A stretch of DNA of 64,000 nucleotides from Sphingopyxis sp. (GCA_002733865.1 NVXM01000029.1:1-64000), one strand, 5' to 3'; positions 44,503 through 54,219 are shown, counted from the first letter of the stretch. The notes: a model not told the origin generated them from the letters alone. Numbers and translations: made by a program.

Positions 44503-46586
44503 TGATGAAGCGGATTTTGTCGCTGCCGCTGCTGGCACCATTTTGTCTAGCGAGTATTCCTGCCTGGGCGCAGGAGGAAGTCGGTGGTGATGCGGCGCAG
44601 ATCGTCGTGACCGGCCTGCCGCTCCCGCTCGGCGAAAGCGCCTATAACAGCACCGAAATTCCGCTCGATTCTCCGCAAACCGTGGAGAATATTTTGCGCG
44701 ATGTGCCGGGACTGCAACAATTCCGACGGTCCGACGCCCGCTCCGCCAACCCAACCAGTCAAGGCGTGACCCTGCGTGGTTTGGGCGGCAATGCCTCATC
44801 CCGCGCTTTGCTGATCCTCGATGGCGTGCCGCAGGCTGATCCATTTGGTGGTTGGGTGGCCTGGCCCGGCTATGACGCTTTGCCGCTAGCCGAAGCCCGT
44901 ATCCGCCGTGGCGGAGGCAGCGGGGCGGACGGACAGGGTGCGATCGCCGGCACGATTGAGCTGTTCAGCGACAATATCGGCGACGTCATCGAACTCGGGG
45001 CCGCTTATGGCAGCCGAAACAGCGTCGATGCCGACCTGTTGTTCGGTCGCCAATTGGGGCAGGGGCAACTCACCATCTCTGCCAATTATGCGCGCGGCGA
45101 CGGGTTTATCCCGATCATCGAAGGCCAGCGTGGTGCCGTCGATCGTCCAGCGGAATATGAGCAAGCTGGACTGGCGCTACGCTTCGTCGCGCCTTTGTCC
45201 GAAGAGACGGAACTTCAAGCCAATGTCCGGACCTACACCGATGACCGGGAGCGGGGCTTTGCGTTCAGCGAGAACCACAATGACGGCACCGACGCCAGCA
45301 TCCGCCTGGTCAACCGTGGCTCCGACTGGCAATGGTCCGCGCTGACCTATGTCCAGATCCGCAATTTCGATGTCAGCTTCGGCGGTGTCTCGGATGATCG
45401 CAATTCCGTCAGCCGGGTGTTCGAGCAATATAACGTGCCGTCCACTGGCCTCGGCGCGCGGTTCGAAGTCCGGCCTCCGGTGGGCGATGCGATTGAGCTT
45501 CGCATTGGCGGTGACTGGCGGCGGACGGAGGGGCAAACCAAGGAGAATTTCTTCTTCGCGGACAATGACACGCCGCGCCGCAGTCGCCGCGCGGGCGGCA
45601 CTACCGCAACTTATGGTGGCTTTGTGGAAGCCAGCCTACAGGCCAGCGATGCGCTGGTTCTGACTGGCGGCGGACGGGTTGACTTCTGGTCAATCGACGA
45701 CGGCTTTCGCAAAGAAATCGAGCTGATCAATCCGTTTCCCGGCGCGGTACGAACGGACGAACAATTCACCAAGCGCAGCGGCAGTGAATTTACCGGGCGC
45801 GGCGGTTTCGCATTCGATGCGACCGATGCGCTAACCTTGCGGGGAGCGGCCTATCTGGGTTGGCGCCTGCCGACGCTGAACGAATTGTTCCGGCCTTTTC
45901 GGGTCGGAAACGACGCAACGGCGGCCAACGAACTGCTGGAACCGGAACGGGTGAAGGGCGCGGAAATCGGCTTCGACTGGGCGAGTGGCGCAGTGACATT
46001 GGGGGTTACCGCTTTCTATAACGAGCTCGATAACGCCATAGCAAATGTGACATTGGCCAATGGACCTGGGCTGTTCCCCGGCGTCGGTTTTGTCGCTGCG
46101 GGTGCTACCTACAGCCAGCGTCAGAATCTGGAATCGATCCAGTCAAAGGGTATCGAAGTGGATGCTCTGTTCGATCTCGGCGATCTTGCCGATGGCCTGA
46201 CCGTTCGCGCCGGCTACGCATATGTCGATGCGTCGGTCGAGAGTGCAGGCGCAGCTGCTCCGATCGACGGACTGCGACCGGCTCAAGTTCCCCGCCACAA
46301 CCTGTCGGGGGCGATCAGCTGGGAAAATACCAATGGTAGCGGAGCAAGCCTGTCGGCGCGCTATATTGGTCAGCAATTTGAGGATGATGTCAATCAGCTC
46401 AGCCTTGCCGATGCTTTTACCATCGATGGCCGCATGGCGCTGGCCGTCAATGATCGGCTGCTGGTCGAAACGCGGGTTGAAAATCTTCTCGACGCCAGAG
46501 TAGAGGCAGCCATCAGTAGCAATGGAATAATAGAACGTGCGTTTCCCCGGACATTTTGGATTGGACTTCGCGCTAGAATTGAATAA
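44499..46586 (+). CDS. TonB-dependent receptor
   Basis: 695 residues from the ATG at 44499 (MMMKRILSLP), overlapping the maiA stop. Signal peptide ends SIPAWAQ near residue 24. The plug domain holds QIVVTGLPLPLGESAY, PQTVENILRDVPGLQQFRRS and GVTLRGLGGNASSRALLILDGVP. The barrel ends FPRTFWIGLRARIE with a final aromatic-rich strand. The plug resembles BtuB/CirA-type receptors, so the ligand may be a cobalamin-like or siderophore compound. MarR follows after ten bases. Confidence 0.92.
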   Translation: MMMKRILSLPLLAPFCLASIPAWAQEEVGGDAAQIVVTGLPLPLGESAYNSTEIPLDSPQTVENILRDVPGLQQFRRSDARSANPTSQGVTLRGLGGNASSRALLILDGVPQADPFGGWVAWPGYDALPLAEARIRRGGGSGADGQGAIAGTIELFSDNIGDVIELGAAYGSRNSVDADLLFGRQLGQGQLTISANYARGDGFIPIIEGQRGAVDRPAEYEQAGLALRFVAPLSEETELQANVRTYTDDRERGFAFSENHNDGTDASIRLVNRGSDWQWSALTYVQIRNFDVSFGGVSDDRNSVSRVFEQYNVPSTGLGARFEVRPPVGDAIELRIGGDWRRTEGQTKENFFFADNDTPRRSRRAGGTTATYGGFVEASLQASDALVLTGGGRVDFWSIDDGFRKEIELINPFPGAVRTDEQFTKRSGSEFTGRGGFAFDATDALTLRGAAYLGWRLPTLNELFRPFRVGNDATAANELLEPERVKGAEIGFDWASGAVTLGVTAFYNELDNAIANVTLANGPGLFPGVGFVAAGATYSQRQNLESIQSKGIEVDALFDLGDLADGLTVRAGYAYVDASVESAGAAAPIDGLRPAQVPRHNLSGAISWENTNGSGASLSARYIGQQFEDDVNQLSLADAFTIDGRMALAVNDRLLVETRVENLLDARVEAAISSNGIIERAFPRTFWIGLRARIE

Positions 46587-46595
46587 ATATTATAT

Positions 46596-47039
46596 ATGAA
46601 CTTTCTGCTTGATGATTTTCTGCCCTACCAGCTGTCGACGGCGTCTAACGCTGTCAGCGATCTGATTGCGAGCGAGTATAAAAGCCGTTTCGGACTCAAA
46701 ATTCCGGAATGGCGCGTAATGGCCGTGCTTGGCACGCGCGGCGCATCGACACAGCGGCACCTGGTCGAAGCGACATTGATGGACAAGGTGACGGTCAACC
46801 GGGCGGTGAAAAATCTCGTGGACCGGGCCTTGCTCGATCGCAGTCCCAATAGCGCCGACGGGCGGTCCCATCACCTGTTGCTGAGCAAGACGGGGCGCGA
46901 ATTATACGGCCAGATTTTGCCTGCTGCGCAGGCCATGGACAAGAAAATCATGGCTGTGCTGAGCGAAGACGAGAGAGCCGAATTGTCGGCAATGCTGGCA
47001 AAAATCAAACAGTCCGCAGACACCATCGCAAACGGGTAA
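46596..47039 (+). CDS. MarR family transcriptional regulator
   Basis: 147 residues, the usual MarR length. Winged helix at about 35-100: PEWRVMAVLGTRGASTQRHLVEATLMDKVTVNRAVKNLVDRALL, then SPNSADGRSHHLLLSKTGRE. C-terminal helices dimerise. The gene starts ten bases after the receptor, so it may control it. Ligand unknown. Confidence 0.92.
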   Translation: MNFLLDDFLPYQLSTASNAVSDLIASEYKSRFGLKIPEWRVMAVLGTRGASTQRHLVEATLMDKVTVNRAVKNLVDRALLDRSPNSADGRSHHLLLSKTGRELYGQILPAAQAMDKKIMAVLSEDERAELSAMLAKIKQSADTIANG

Positions 47040-47067
47040 AAAAAGAGCGGCAGATGTCAGCCGCTCT
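47038..47067 (-). terminator. Intrinsic terminator for tad cluster, possibly bidirectional
   Basis: AGAGCGGC and GCCGCTCT pair around AGATGTCA (47044-47067), and on the minus strand seven T residues follow. It lies 26 bases after the tadC stop and also just after marR on the other strand, where a weaker T stretch (CTT) follows. Confidence 0.85.
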
Positions 47068-47093
47068 CTTGATGATCGCTATTGTTTTTTGCG

Positions 47094-48083
47094 CTACATC
47101 ATGGCGTCCGAGATCGAGCAGGCCGCTGGCCCAAGGATCACGATGAACAATGTTGGCAAAATGAACAGGATCAGCGGGATCGTCATAATGGCCGGAAGGC
47201 GGGCCGCTTTTTCCTCGGCACGCATCATCCGGTCGTTGCGGAATTCTGCGGATAATACGCGCAGCGAAGATGCTAGCGGCGTACCGTATTTTTCGGTCTG
47301 GATCATCGTCGTGACAACGCCTTTGACGTGGTCCAGCGCCACACGGTAGGCCAGATTCTCGAAGGCTTGCCGCCGTTCGGTGAGAAAGCCGAGTTCGATC
47401 GAGGTAAGCGAGAATTCGTCGGCCAGTTCCGGGTAGGCCCCGCCGAGTTCCTTGGAAACACGGGCAAAGGCCGTGTCAACGGTCAGGCCTGCTTCGGCAC
47501 AGATAACCAGCAAATCGATTGCGTCGGGCAGACCTTTCCGGATCAGGTCGGTCCGTTTGGCAATCAGATTGTTGATGTAAATATCCGCGCCTTTGTACCC
47601 CAAGATCGTTGCGCCAGCGAAGACCCCGAAACGTTTCAGATCGGACCAATCGGAAAGATAACCGAAGCCGTATATCGCCAGGGCTGCGCCACCGCCAAGC
47701 ACGATGGGCAAAACCAAACGACTGAAAATTATCAGAAAAGCCAAGTCTTTCGACCGGATTCCGGCCTGTGCCAGTTTCTTTTGGGCCTCCTTGACCTGGC
47801 TTTCTTGCAGCACCTGCAAAGACGACAATATATTGCGCATGCGGTCGGTGGTGTCGTTTTGCTGTACCAGCTTCGCCCGTTTCTTGGTCGTGGAAGCCAT
47901 GATACCGGCTTTCAACTGTTCGCGTCGCTTGTTCAACGACTTGACTCGCTTGGCCATGGGATCGCGGACCGTGACGGCGGCATAGATGGCGAAAATGACC
48001 GCTGCGGAGGCAACGGCAGACAAGATCGTCGCTACCCACAGCACGTCGATGCCCATTAATGTTGGTCCGCCGCTAGCAGTCAT
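47094..48083 (-). CDS. tadC: Tad pilus inner-membrane platform protein TadC
   Basis: 329 residues. A type II secretion F-domain protein that forms the platform with TadB. Hydrophobic helices lie near the N-terminus (about 12-35), at about 118-140 and 150-165, and at the C-terminus (about 300-318). The F domain has GLPDAIDLLVICAEAGLTVDTAFARVSKELGGAYPELADEF, typical of TadC. Last gene of the cluster, followed by the terminator. Confidence 0.93.
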   Translation of the reverse strand: MTASGGPTLMGIDVLWVATILSAVASAAVIFAIYAAVTVRDPMAKRVKSLNKRREQLKAGIMASTTKKRAKLVQQNDTTDRMRNILSSLQVLQESQVKEAQKKLAQAGIRSKDLAFLIIFSRLVLPIVLGGGAALAIYGFGYLSDWSDLKRFGVFAGATILGYKGADIYINNLIAKRTDLIRKGLPDAIDLLVICAEAGLTVDTAFARVSKELGGAYPELADEFSLTSIELGFLTERRQAFENLAYRVALDHVKGVVTTMIQTEKYGTPLASSLRVLSAEFRNDRMMRAEEKAARLPAIMTIPLILFILPTLFIVILGPAACSISDAMM

Positions 48084-48101
48084 TTGCCTTGTACCTTCAT
48101 T

Positions 48102-49073
48102 TTAAATCTCAAAGCTGACCATTTTGGCCATGATGAACACGCCGATACTCATCCAGCACAGGCCGCCGAGACCTGCGATGATCAGTCGTTCTTCGTAGAA
48201 GAAGCCGGCCAAATAGTTGGGGTTTACAGAATAAACCAAGCCGAACACGATGAATGGCAGCGATCCAACAATATAGGCGGATGCCTTGGATTCCGACGAC
48301 ATCGCCTTGATCTTCAGCTTCATCTGGCCGCGTTTACGCAACACATCGGCAAGGTTGGACAGCGTTTCTGCCAGGTTACCACCAGTTTCACGCTGAATCG
48401 CCAATGTGATGCAGAAGAACTGGAATTCGGGTGTATCCATCCGTTTCGCGCTTTCCTGCAGCGCGTCTTCCATGGTCTGGCCAATCTTGATACGGTCAAC
48501 CACCTTCTGGAATTCCTCGCCTACAGGACCATCAACCTCTTTCGCAACCACGCCGATTGTCTCGGTAACCGGAAGACCGGACCGAAGGCCGCGAACAAGC
48601 AATTCGATCGCGTCAGGAAAGGAGGCAGTAAATTTCGCAATCCGTCGGTTGATGAGGAAGCCGACGACGAAATGGGGCAATCCGGCACCGAGCAACAGCC
48701 CGACAAAAAGGCACAGCAAAAGTGGCGCGCCTTTCAGAAACAAAAGGCCCGACGAGATCACAAACAGGCCGCCTGCTGCGTAGAAGAAATAGGAAAGCGG
48801 CCAGTTGTGACCGGTTTTTTCCATGCGGATGGCCAAAGTCTCCAATTTGGTCATCGTGTCGCCTCTGGGGCGGGTCGTTTTGCGTCTGGCAGAAAGCGCT
48901 TTTTTCATCTGCGCTTCAACGCGGACGTCAGCGTTGTCGGAATGACGATATTTGAGCTTGTCGAGCCGTTTGGCGCTTGCTTTCGACGCGGATGGGCCGG
49001 CAAACGCAACGATAAGCAGCATCAGCGCAACCAGTACGCCCGCCGCCAAAATTGCCATTTGCATCATACCCAT
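48102..49073 (-). CDS. tadB: Tad pilus inner-membrane platform protein TadB
   Basis: 323 residues with an N-terminal helix, two central helices and C-terminal helices. The F domain carries FPDAIELLVRGLRSGLPVTETIGVVAKEVDGPVGEEF and QFFCITLAIQRETGGNLAETLSNLADVLR, typical of TadB. It starts 40 bases after cpaE, with no room for the expected cpaF/tadA motor gene between them. Partners with TadC and an ATPase encoded elsewhere. Confidence 0.94.
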   Translation of the reverse strand: MGMMQMAILAAGVLVALMLLIVAFAGPSASKASAKRLDKLKYRHSDNADVRVEAQMKKALSARRKTTRPRGDTMTKLETLAIRMEKTGHNWPLSYFFYAAGGLFVISSGLLFLKGAPLLLCLFVGLLLGAGLPHFVVGFLINRRIAKFTASFPDAIELLVRGLRSGLPVTETIGVVAKEVDGPVGEEFQKVVDRIKIGQTMEDALQESAKRMDTPEFQFFCITLAIQRETGGNLAETLSNLADVLRKRGQMKLKIKAMSSESKASAYIVGSLPFIVFGLVYSVNPNYLAGFFYEERLIIAGLGGLCWMSIGVFIMAKMVSFEI

Positions 49074-49113
49074 ATCTTAATTCCTTTAAAGCTGAAGAGC
49101 GCTTGCGCCTGAT

Positions 49114-50400
49114 TCAGACTTCCGCAGCATCCTCTTTGGCTTTTTTTGACGGAAGCAGTGACTTCAGATCCCCGAATTTCTCGCGTAACGACTTCTTGTC
49201 GGTCAGGTCTTCAGCTTCATCGCCACCGCTAACCGAGCCGAGCACAAGATTGGTCAACTCGACGATCTTCGCAGAGGCCTTGCTTGATTTGCCTGCCTGT
49301 ACGAGAGCCTGTCCCAATTTTGCTGACTGAGCGGCAGTCCGTGGATCATAAGGTATCATCACGTCGATTTTGCGTTCAATTGAGCCTTCGAAATCCTGCC
49401 GGCCAATTTCCAGGTTGGAGGTTTGTACCTTGTTGGCGACGACATAGACGTTGCTTTGAGCGGCATGAGATTTCAGCCACGACAATAGACGAATACAGTC
49501 GCGCGCCGACGCCAAGGTCAGTTCTGTCACGATGACCGTTGCGTTTACATCGCCCAGCAGATGGGGATAGTTGATCAGCATATCGCGTGGTAAATCGATT
49601 ACCGTGCAATCGAACGATGCGCGAAATTCTTCCTGAAGCTGGAAGAATGCAGTCCCATCGGTCATGATCGGCGAATGGATGGGCGCTTCTGCGGACAGCA
49701 GCGATAGCTTTTCGTTGGCCTTGATCATGGCGCGTTCAATGAACAGCCCGTCGATACGGCTCGGATTGTCGATCGCGTCGGTAAGGCCCCGACCAGGCTC
49801 CAGGTCCAGAGAAAGGGCTCCGGTGCCGAAATGGACATCCAGATCCAGCAAGGCGGTCAGCCGTTCCTTGTCATGACTCAGCAGCCAGGCGAGCGAGGTT
49901 GCAATCGTTGAGGCTCCGACACCACCGCGGGTGCCGATCACCGCCGTTGAAATATGCGGTTTTCCAGCCTGTGTTTCTTCAATTTTCGGGGCGTTGAGCA
50001 CGGCCTGCGCCTGAGCCAGAACGTCACGTAATTGCTCTGGACTGAACGGCTTCAGCAGATAATCCTGCAGGCCGCTTACGATCAGATCGCGATAAAGGCG
50101 GACGTCATTGACCTGGCCCATTGCGATCACTACCGTGCCTGGCTCGCAGACTTCGGCGAGCGAGTTGATATCGTTCAGTGGATCGCCCGATTCCGAAAGG
50201 TCGACCAGCAGAATATTCGGACTGGCAGCGACCGAAAGTGTCTGGACGGCGTTGCGCAGTCCACCCTTGTGACATTTGTCGACGGGCCAGCCCATTTCTT
50301 CGGCTACCGGACGCAGCATCTCCAGTGTATCATCATCGCAAACAAATGCGGCAAACGGATCACGGCCATTGGGCGAGCCAGGTTTCCAAGGAGCGTTCAT
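49114..50400 (-). CDS. cpaE: CpaE/TadZ-type pilus localisation ATPase
   Basis: 428 residues. An N-terminal receiver-like domain (about 18-130, DLIVSGLQDYLLKPF near its end) is followed by a ParA/MinD ATPase domain with the deviant Walker A GTRGGVGAST near residue 156 and LLDLDVHFGTGALSLDL. It positions the Tad machine at the pole by family. A Ser/Lys/Asp-rich tail ends the protein. The start overlaps the cpaD stop by one base. Confidence 0.93.
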   Translation of the reverse strand: MNAPWKPGSPNGRDPFAAFVCDDDTLEMLRPVAEEMGWPVDKCHKGGLRNAVQTLSVAASPNILLVDLSESGDPLNDINSLAEVCEPGTVVIAMGQVNDVRLYRDLIVSGLQDYLLKPFSPEQLRDVLAQAQAVLNAPKIEETQAGKPHISTAVIGTRGGVGASTIATSLAWLLSHDKERLTALLDLDVHFGTGALSLDLEPGRGLTDAIDNPSRIDGLFIERAMIKANEKLSLLSAEAPIHSPIMTDGTAFFQLQEEFRASFDCTVIDLPRDMLINYPHLLGDVNATVIVTELTLASARDCIRLLSWLKSHAAQSNVYVVANKVQTSNLEIGRQDFEGSIERKIDVMIPYDPRTAAQSAKLGQALVQAGKSSKASAKIVELTNLVLGSVSGGDEAEDLTDKKSLREKFGDLKSLLPSKKAKEDAAEV

Positions 50401-50999
50401 TATTGTCCTCCCACATTCTTGTCGCGATAGGCACGGATTGCCTTGGAAGCCCGGGACTGATCTTCGCCTTCGGCATTTTCGCCGCGGACAAGATCTTCGG
50501 GGTTGGCCATCATGGCCGAAAGCGTGCTATTCGTCCCGCAGCCATAATTTTCGCTGGTACGAACCTGAAAATCGGTGTGGCTGCGATGGCTGTAGTCCGG
50601 GCAACCGGGAACAGATGCCGTGGCGCGCGTCACCACGACCCGCATCAGACCGGCAGGAACATATCCTTCCGTAACCGGCGCCTGGTCGCTGACAAGGAGG
50701 CCGTAGTCGGCCACGATATTTTCTACCGCCTCTTTTGCAGCGGGACTTGTCGTGTAGCCCGGATCATCAATCGAAACCCGGTCGCCATAACCAAGCTCGA
50801 GGGCATCGAGCCAGCCGGACAACCGGTTCTGTTCTGCCTTTGAAAGGCCGCCAGCGCCAGCACTCAGGTCGAGCACAAAATTCGCTTTGGAGACGACCGG
50901 CTGGCGCTCGCTATAGACGCTCCGGTTCGCGGTGGTGCTGCCGCATGCCGCAAGCGACAGGCTGACGCCGGTGATGATTGCCATTGAAACGATGCGCAT
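50400..50999 (-). CDS. cpaD: CpaD family pilus assembly lipoprotein
   Basis: 199 residues with a lipoprotein signal peptide and the lipobox SLAAC at about residue 19, so it is anchored in the outer membrane. The CpaD domain shows FVLDLSAGAGGLSKAEQNRL, VVVTRATASVPGCPDYSHRS and NYGCGTNSTLSAMMANPEDLV. Two internal cysteines may form a disulphide. It works with the CpaC secretin. Sits between cpaC and cpaE in the usual order. Confidence 0.93.
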   Translation of the reverse strand: MRIVSMAIITGVSLSLAACGSTTANRSVYSERQPVVSKANFVLDLSAGAGGLSKAEQNRLSGWLDALELGYGDRVSIDDPGYTTSPAAKEAVENIVADYGLLVSDQAPVTEGYVPAGLMRVVVTRATASVPGCPDYSHRSHTDFQVRTSENYGCGTNSTLSAMMANPEDLVRGENAEGEDQSRASKAIRAYRDKNVGGQ

Positions 51000-51020
51000 G
51001 TTCTGTTCTCCTGAGCGAGA

Positions 51021-52643
51021 TTATTTGTCGAAGCTGAAACCGGGTGCCGTTCCGCCGGATTTCTTTGATTTGTTCGCCGATTTCCTGGGCACTTCGCTTT
51101 CCAGGCTACCAAAGCTCTGGGTTACCGGTGTCGCGGGAGCAACGCTCGGTTTGGGTCTATCACCCCCTGTGCTGGAATGATTGCGATTCAGAAGGAACCG
51201 CTCGGCATCATTGGCGGTCTTGAAGCCGTCGGTTGGCAGCACGATCTCGCTGTCGCTAACCGGTTTTACCAGATAAGGTGTTACGACGATCATCAGCTCG
51301 GTTTCATTGCGTCGATAGCCGTCGGACTTGAACAATGTTCCCAGAATCGGCACGTCGGCTAGGCCGGGAGTCTTGTCGATCGCCGAATTGTAGCTATTCT
51401 GCATAAGACCAGCGATCATGAAGCTTTCGCCCGATCCCAGTTCGACAGTCGTTTCTGCTCGGCGGGTCGACACGGCCGGGATGCTGAAGCCGTTGAGCAC
51501 GACGGCACCGTTTGAGGTAATTTCCGAGACTTCCGGTGACACGCGGATGGAAATCCGGCCGTTCGAGAGCACGGTCGGCGTGTATGAGAGGCTGACGCCG
51601 AAATTCTTGTACTGAACCGAGACTTCGCCGAGGCCGGTCGAGACCGGGATCGGGAATTCGCCGCCGGCGAGGAAGGTGGCGGTCTCACCCGAAATTGTCG
51701 TCAGGTTGGGAGAAGCCAATGTGCTGACCAGGCCAACCCGCTCCGACACATCAAAAGCGGTAGCGATATCCAGACCAAACAAACGACCGGCCGCCTGTAT
51801 CGTATTTAGGCCAGCATTATTTCCATAGTTAAACGCGGTTCCACTGGCAGTCACGAACTGGCCCGTCGCCGGGTCGAACGGTAGCGATACCGATCCGGCT
51901 GGCAGCCCAAATAGCTGCGAGGCGTCGAGCTGGGGCAAATTCGCTGTGGCAGGGGTGATCGAACCAAAGTTGCGGCCGCGGGACACACCAAATTGGAACC
52001 CGCCAGTGGTATCGCGAGTCAACAGATTTCCGTTGATTTCCTTCGCCAGCGATCGGCTGACTTCGGCAAAGCGAACTTTCAGGTTGACCTGCATCGGAGT
52101 CGCCGTTTTCAGGCGGCTGACCACGCGGGTGCCATCACCGACAAAGGCCTGAACAAGATTTTCCGCTTCTTCGGCATCATCAGGATTGGCAATTGTGCCT
52201 GTCAGCAGGACGAAATTGTTGGTCGTGCTGACCGCAATACTGGCTTCCGGCATGGCCAGGCCCAGCATCTGATCGATCGACGAAATCTCGGCTCCGACGG
52301 ACACTTCCGCCGAGTAGATGACTTTCCCCGATGCGCTGGTCGCGTAGAAGCTGGTTTGTCCGCCCTTCTTGCCAAAGATATAGATTTGGCGTGGTGACCG
52401 CACCTGGACATCGGCAATATTATTGTCGGCGATGAAGATATCTTCAATCGGCGAGGGCAGGGTGACCAGCTTGCCACGACCGACCGCGACGGAAAAGCGG
52501 GAATCGGGCTGTGATATGCTGACCGACTGCGCATTCAGCGGCGTTGCGTTGTTGGCGGCCAGGGCCAGGGCGAGGCCAGCAACGGCGGCAATGCCCAGTG
52601 CCTTTTTCGCCGAGCGGCTATGCTGTGCATATTCTACGGCCAT
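51021..52643 (-). CDS. cpaC: Tad pilus outer-membrane secretin CpaC/RcpA
   Basis: 540 residues with a signal peptide ending LNAQ near residue 39. A pilus-assembly N-terminal domain (SRFSVAVGRGKLVTLPSPIEDIFIADNNIADVQV) and BON-like part precede the secretin domain (about 285-460: VGLVSTLASPNLTTISGETATFLAGGEFPIP, TPTVLSNGRISIRVSPEVSEI, then VPILGTLFKSDGYRRNETELMIVVTPYLV). The C-terminal tail is Ser/Pro/Lys-rich. It forms the pore for the pilus. The start overlaps the cpaB stop by one base. Confidence 0.95.
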   Translation of the reverse strand: MAVEYAQHSRSAKKALGIAAVAGLALALAANNATPLNAQSVSISQPDSRFSVAVGRGKLVTLPSPIEDIFIADNNIADVQVRSPRQIYIFGKKGGQTSFYATSASGKVIYSAEVSVGAEISSIDQMLGLAMPEASIAVSTTNNFVLLTGTIANPDDAEEAENLVQAFVGDGTRVVSRLKTATPMQVNLKVRFAEVSRSLAKEINGNLLTRDTTGGFQFGVSRGRNFGSITPATANLPQLDASQLFGLPAGSVSLPFDPATGQFVTASGTAFNYGNNAGLNTIQAAGRLFGLDIATAFDVSERVGLVSTLASPNLTTISGETATFLAGGEFPIPVSTGLGEVSVQYKNFGVSLSYTPTVLSNGRISIRVSPEVSEITSNGAVVLNGFSIPAVSTRRAETTVELGSGESFMIAGLMQNSYNSAIDKTPGLADVPILGTLFKSDGYRRNETELMIVVTPYLVKPVSDSEIVLPTDGFKTANDAERFLLNRNHSSTGGDRPKPSVAPATPVTQSFGSLESEVPRKSANKSKKSGGTAPGFSFDK

Positions 52644-53602
52644 TACTTGTCTCCAAACTCGATTTCATTGACGGTATTGCCGCGTGCGACGCGGACCACC
52701 GGCCCTTTGGGTTTTTCCTTTTCGGCCAATGGTGGCGGAGAGCGCGTTTCAAAGCGTGATACGTCGCCTCCGGTCGAGAAGGTTGATTTGGTGCTGGTGG
52801 GCCGTGCTGCAAGCGAACGGATCATGTCGGCTTCGACGACCGGATCATCGGTTTTTGGCAGTTTGACGGCGCCGGAAGCAATCGCTTCTTCGAGCTCTGC
52901 CGCGCTGTCAGCCAGCGACCTCAGTGACAGGCTCAATGTACCCAGCGTCTGCGCAACCGAAATCTGTTCGGCAATTTTCGGTGTGGCTTCGAGAGTCACC
53001 AGCTTTGCCTTCTGCGGGATCTGCTGTCCCTGCTCATTCATGGCGGCGGTGACGCGGTTGTCAGTGGCGAGTACGCGGAGGTTGCGTATCACGGTTTCGG
53101 AAACCTTCAGTTCGGGACCTTCGCCCTGAACCGACTGTGTCAGCATCAGGTCGACCCGGTCGCCAGGGAATACGAAACCAGCTACTCCAGTCAGGCCAGA
53201 TACTGGTATGGTAACGGCGCGCATGCCAGGGCCAAGCGCTGCAGCCAGAAAGCCGCGATCACCCGGTGCGACGAGCGACCCCTTGGTGAGTGGCTGGCCA
53301 GCAGTGATCGGATTGCGGACGACGGTGCCAGCCAGAGCGGCCAGGTCGGTGCCTTCCTTCATGAAATATACGTCTTCGATCAGGTCTTTTGGCCAGGGCT
53401 GGAACCGGAAGCTGTCGGGCGTCATGATTGTGCCGACAGGCAGCGCGCGCGTTGCGACGAGAACTTCCTCGCCCAGTACTTCGGCTTTCTTCGCGGCGAC
53501 TTGGGGCGCGGAGGCACCGTCAAACATATTTTTTGCCATCAGCGCTGTGACTGCTGCTACGAGCAGCGCACCAATCAGCAAAATGATTTTCTTCTTGTCC
53601 AT
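52643..53602 (-). CDS. cpaB: Tad pilus assembly protein CpaB/RcpC (SAF domain)
   Basis: 319 residues. One N-terminal membrane anchor (about 5-25), a SAF domain at about 45-115 (VATRALPVGTIMTPDSFRFQPWP, NPITAGQPLTKGSLVAPG) and a RcpC domain (AVTIPVSGLTGVAGFVFPGDRVDLMLTQ). It sits in the periplasm and helps the secretin. The Shine-Dalgarno AGGAGG is about 11 bases from the ATG. The C-terminal 60 residues are charged and probably flexible. Confidence 0.93.
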   Translation of the reverse strand: MDKKKIILLIGALLVAAVTALMAKNMFDGASAPQVAAKKAEVLGEEVLVATRALPVGTIMTPDSFRFQPWPKDLIEDVYFMKEGTDLAALAGTVVRNPITAGQPLTKGSLVAPGDRGFLAAALGPGMRAVTIPVSGLTGVAGFVFPGDRVDLMLTQSVQGEGPELKVSETVIRNLRVLATDNRVTAAMNEQGQQIPQKAKLVTLEATPKIAEQISVAQTLGTLSLSLRSLADSAAELEEAIASGAVKLPKTDDPVVEADMIRSLAARPTSTKSTFSTGGDVSRFETRSPPPLAEKEKPKGPVVRVARGNTVNEIEFGDK

Positions 53603-53676
53603 GACGTCTCACGCCTCCTGAATGCTTCCGCCAAAATAGTTCCACTGGCGGTCCGTGCCTCTTTCGAGGAAAATGG

Positions 53677-54159
53677 TTAAAATATGGTTTGTGAATTCTG
53701 TCCGGTGATGCCCCAGATCATCCAGAGTCCGGAAAAGGCGATGGCGACACCGTAGGGAACCTTGATCGGTCCCGCGGTCTTTTGGATGTGCTTGCCGATC
53801 ATCATGAACAGGGTCAGTAGACCGCCAGCGATCGACATGATTACCAGCAATTCCAGAAAAGTGAGCCAGGGCATCCACAGCGCCAGCGCGGTCAGCAATT
53901 TGACATCACCGCCGCCCATGGCGCCCAATGCGAATAATCCGGCGAAAATGATGAAGATGATAGCCGCCAGACCGATTTGCCCAATCATGTCCGGCCAGAA
54001 AGCCATGCCGCTGAAAATCCAGAAGACCGGTGCGCCCAGAGCAATGGCAAGATTAAGCCAGTTTGAAATATGCCGACTTTTAAGATCGGTAACTGCAGCA
54101 ACAATCAGTGCAATTGCCAACCCGCCCCAGAGCAAGTAGATGAAGGTTTCGCTATCCAT
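53677..54159 (-). CDS. cpaA: Prepilin peptidase CpaA/TadV (A24 family)
   Basis: 160 residues with five or so membrane helices. The aspartic protease motifs are visible: AVTDLKSRHISN at about residues 22-33 and GGGDVKLLTALALW in the middle, giving the two catalytic aspartates (D in TDLK and the Gly-x-Gly-Asp). It cleaves Flp-type prepilins, yet no pilin gene is in the window. First gene of the cluster, divergent from the lipase-like gene. Confidence 0.93.
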   Translation of the reverse strand: MDSETFIYLLWGGLAIALIVAAVTDLKSRHISNWLNLAIALGAPVFWIFSGMAFWPDMIGQIGLAAIIFIIFAGLFALGAMGGGDVKLLTALALWMPWLTFLELLVIMSIAGGLLTLFMMIGKHIQKTAGPIKVPYGVAIAFSGLWMIWGITGQNSQTIF

Positions 54160-54219
54160 AGACAGATCGTCTAGTTAATTTGCCTTACCAAATAGTAACC
54201 ATGAATTCCGGAGCGATTT

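Noticed and set aside
48084..49112. Plus-strand frame opposite tadB
   Set aside because: TadB is complete and in cluster context; the antisense product is low-complexity.
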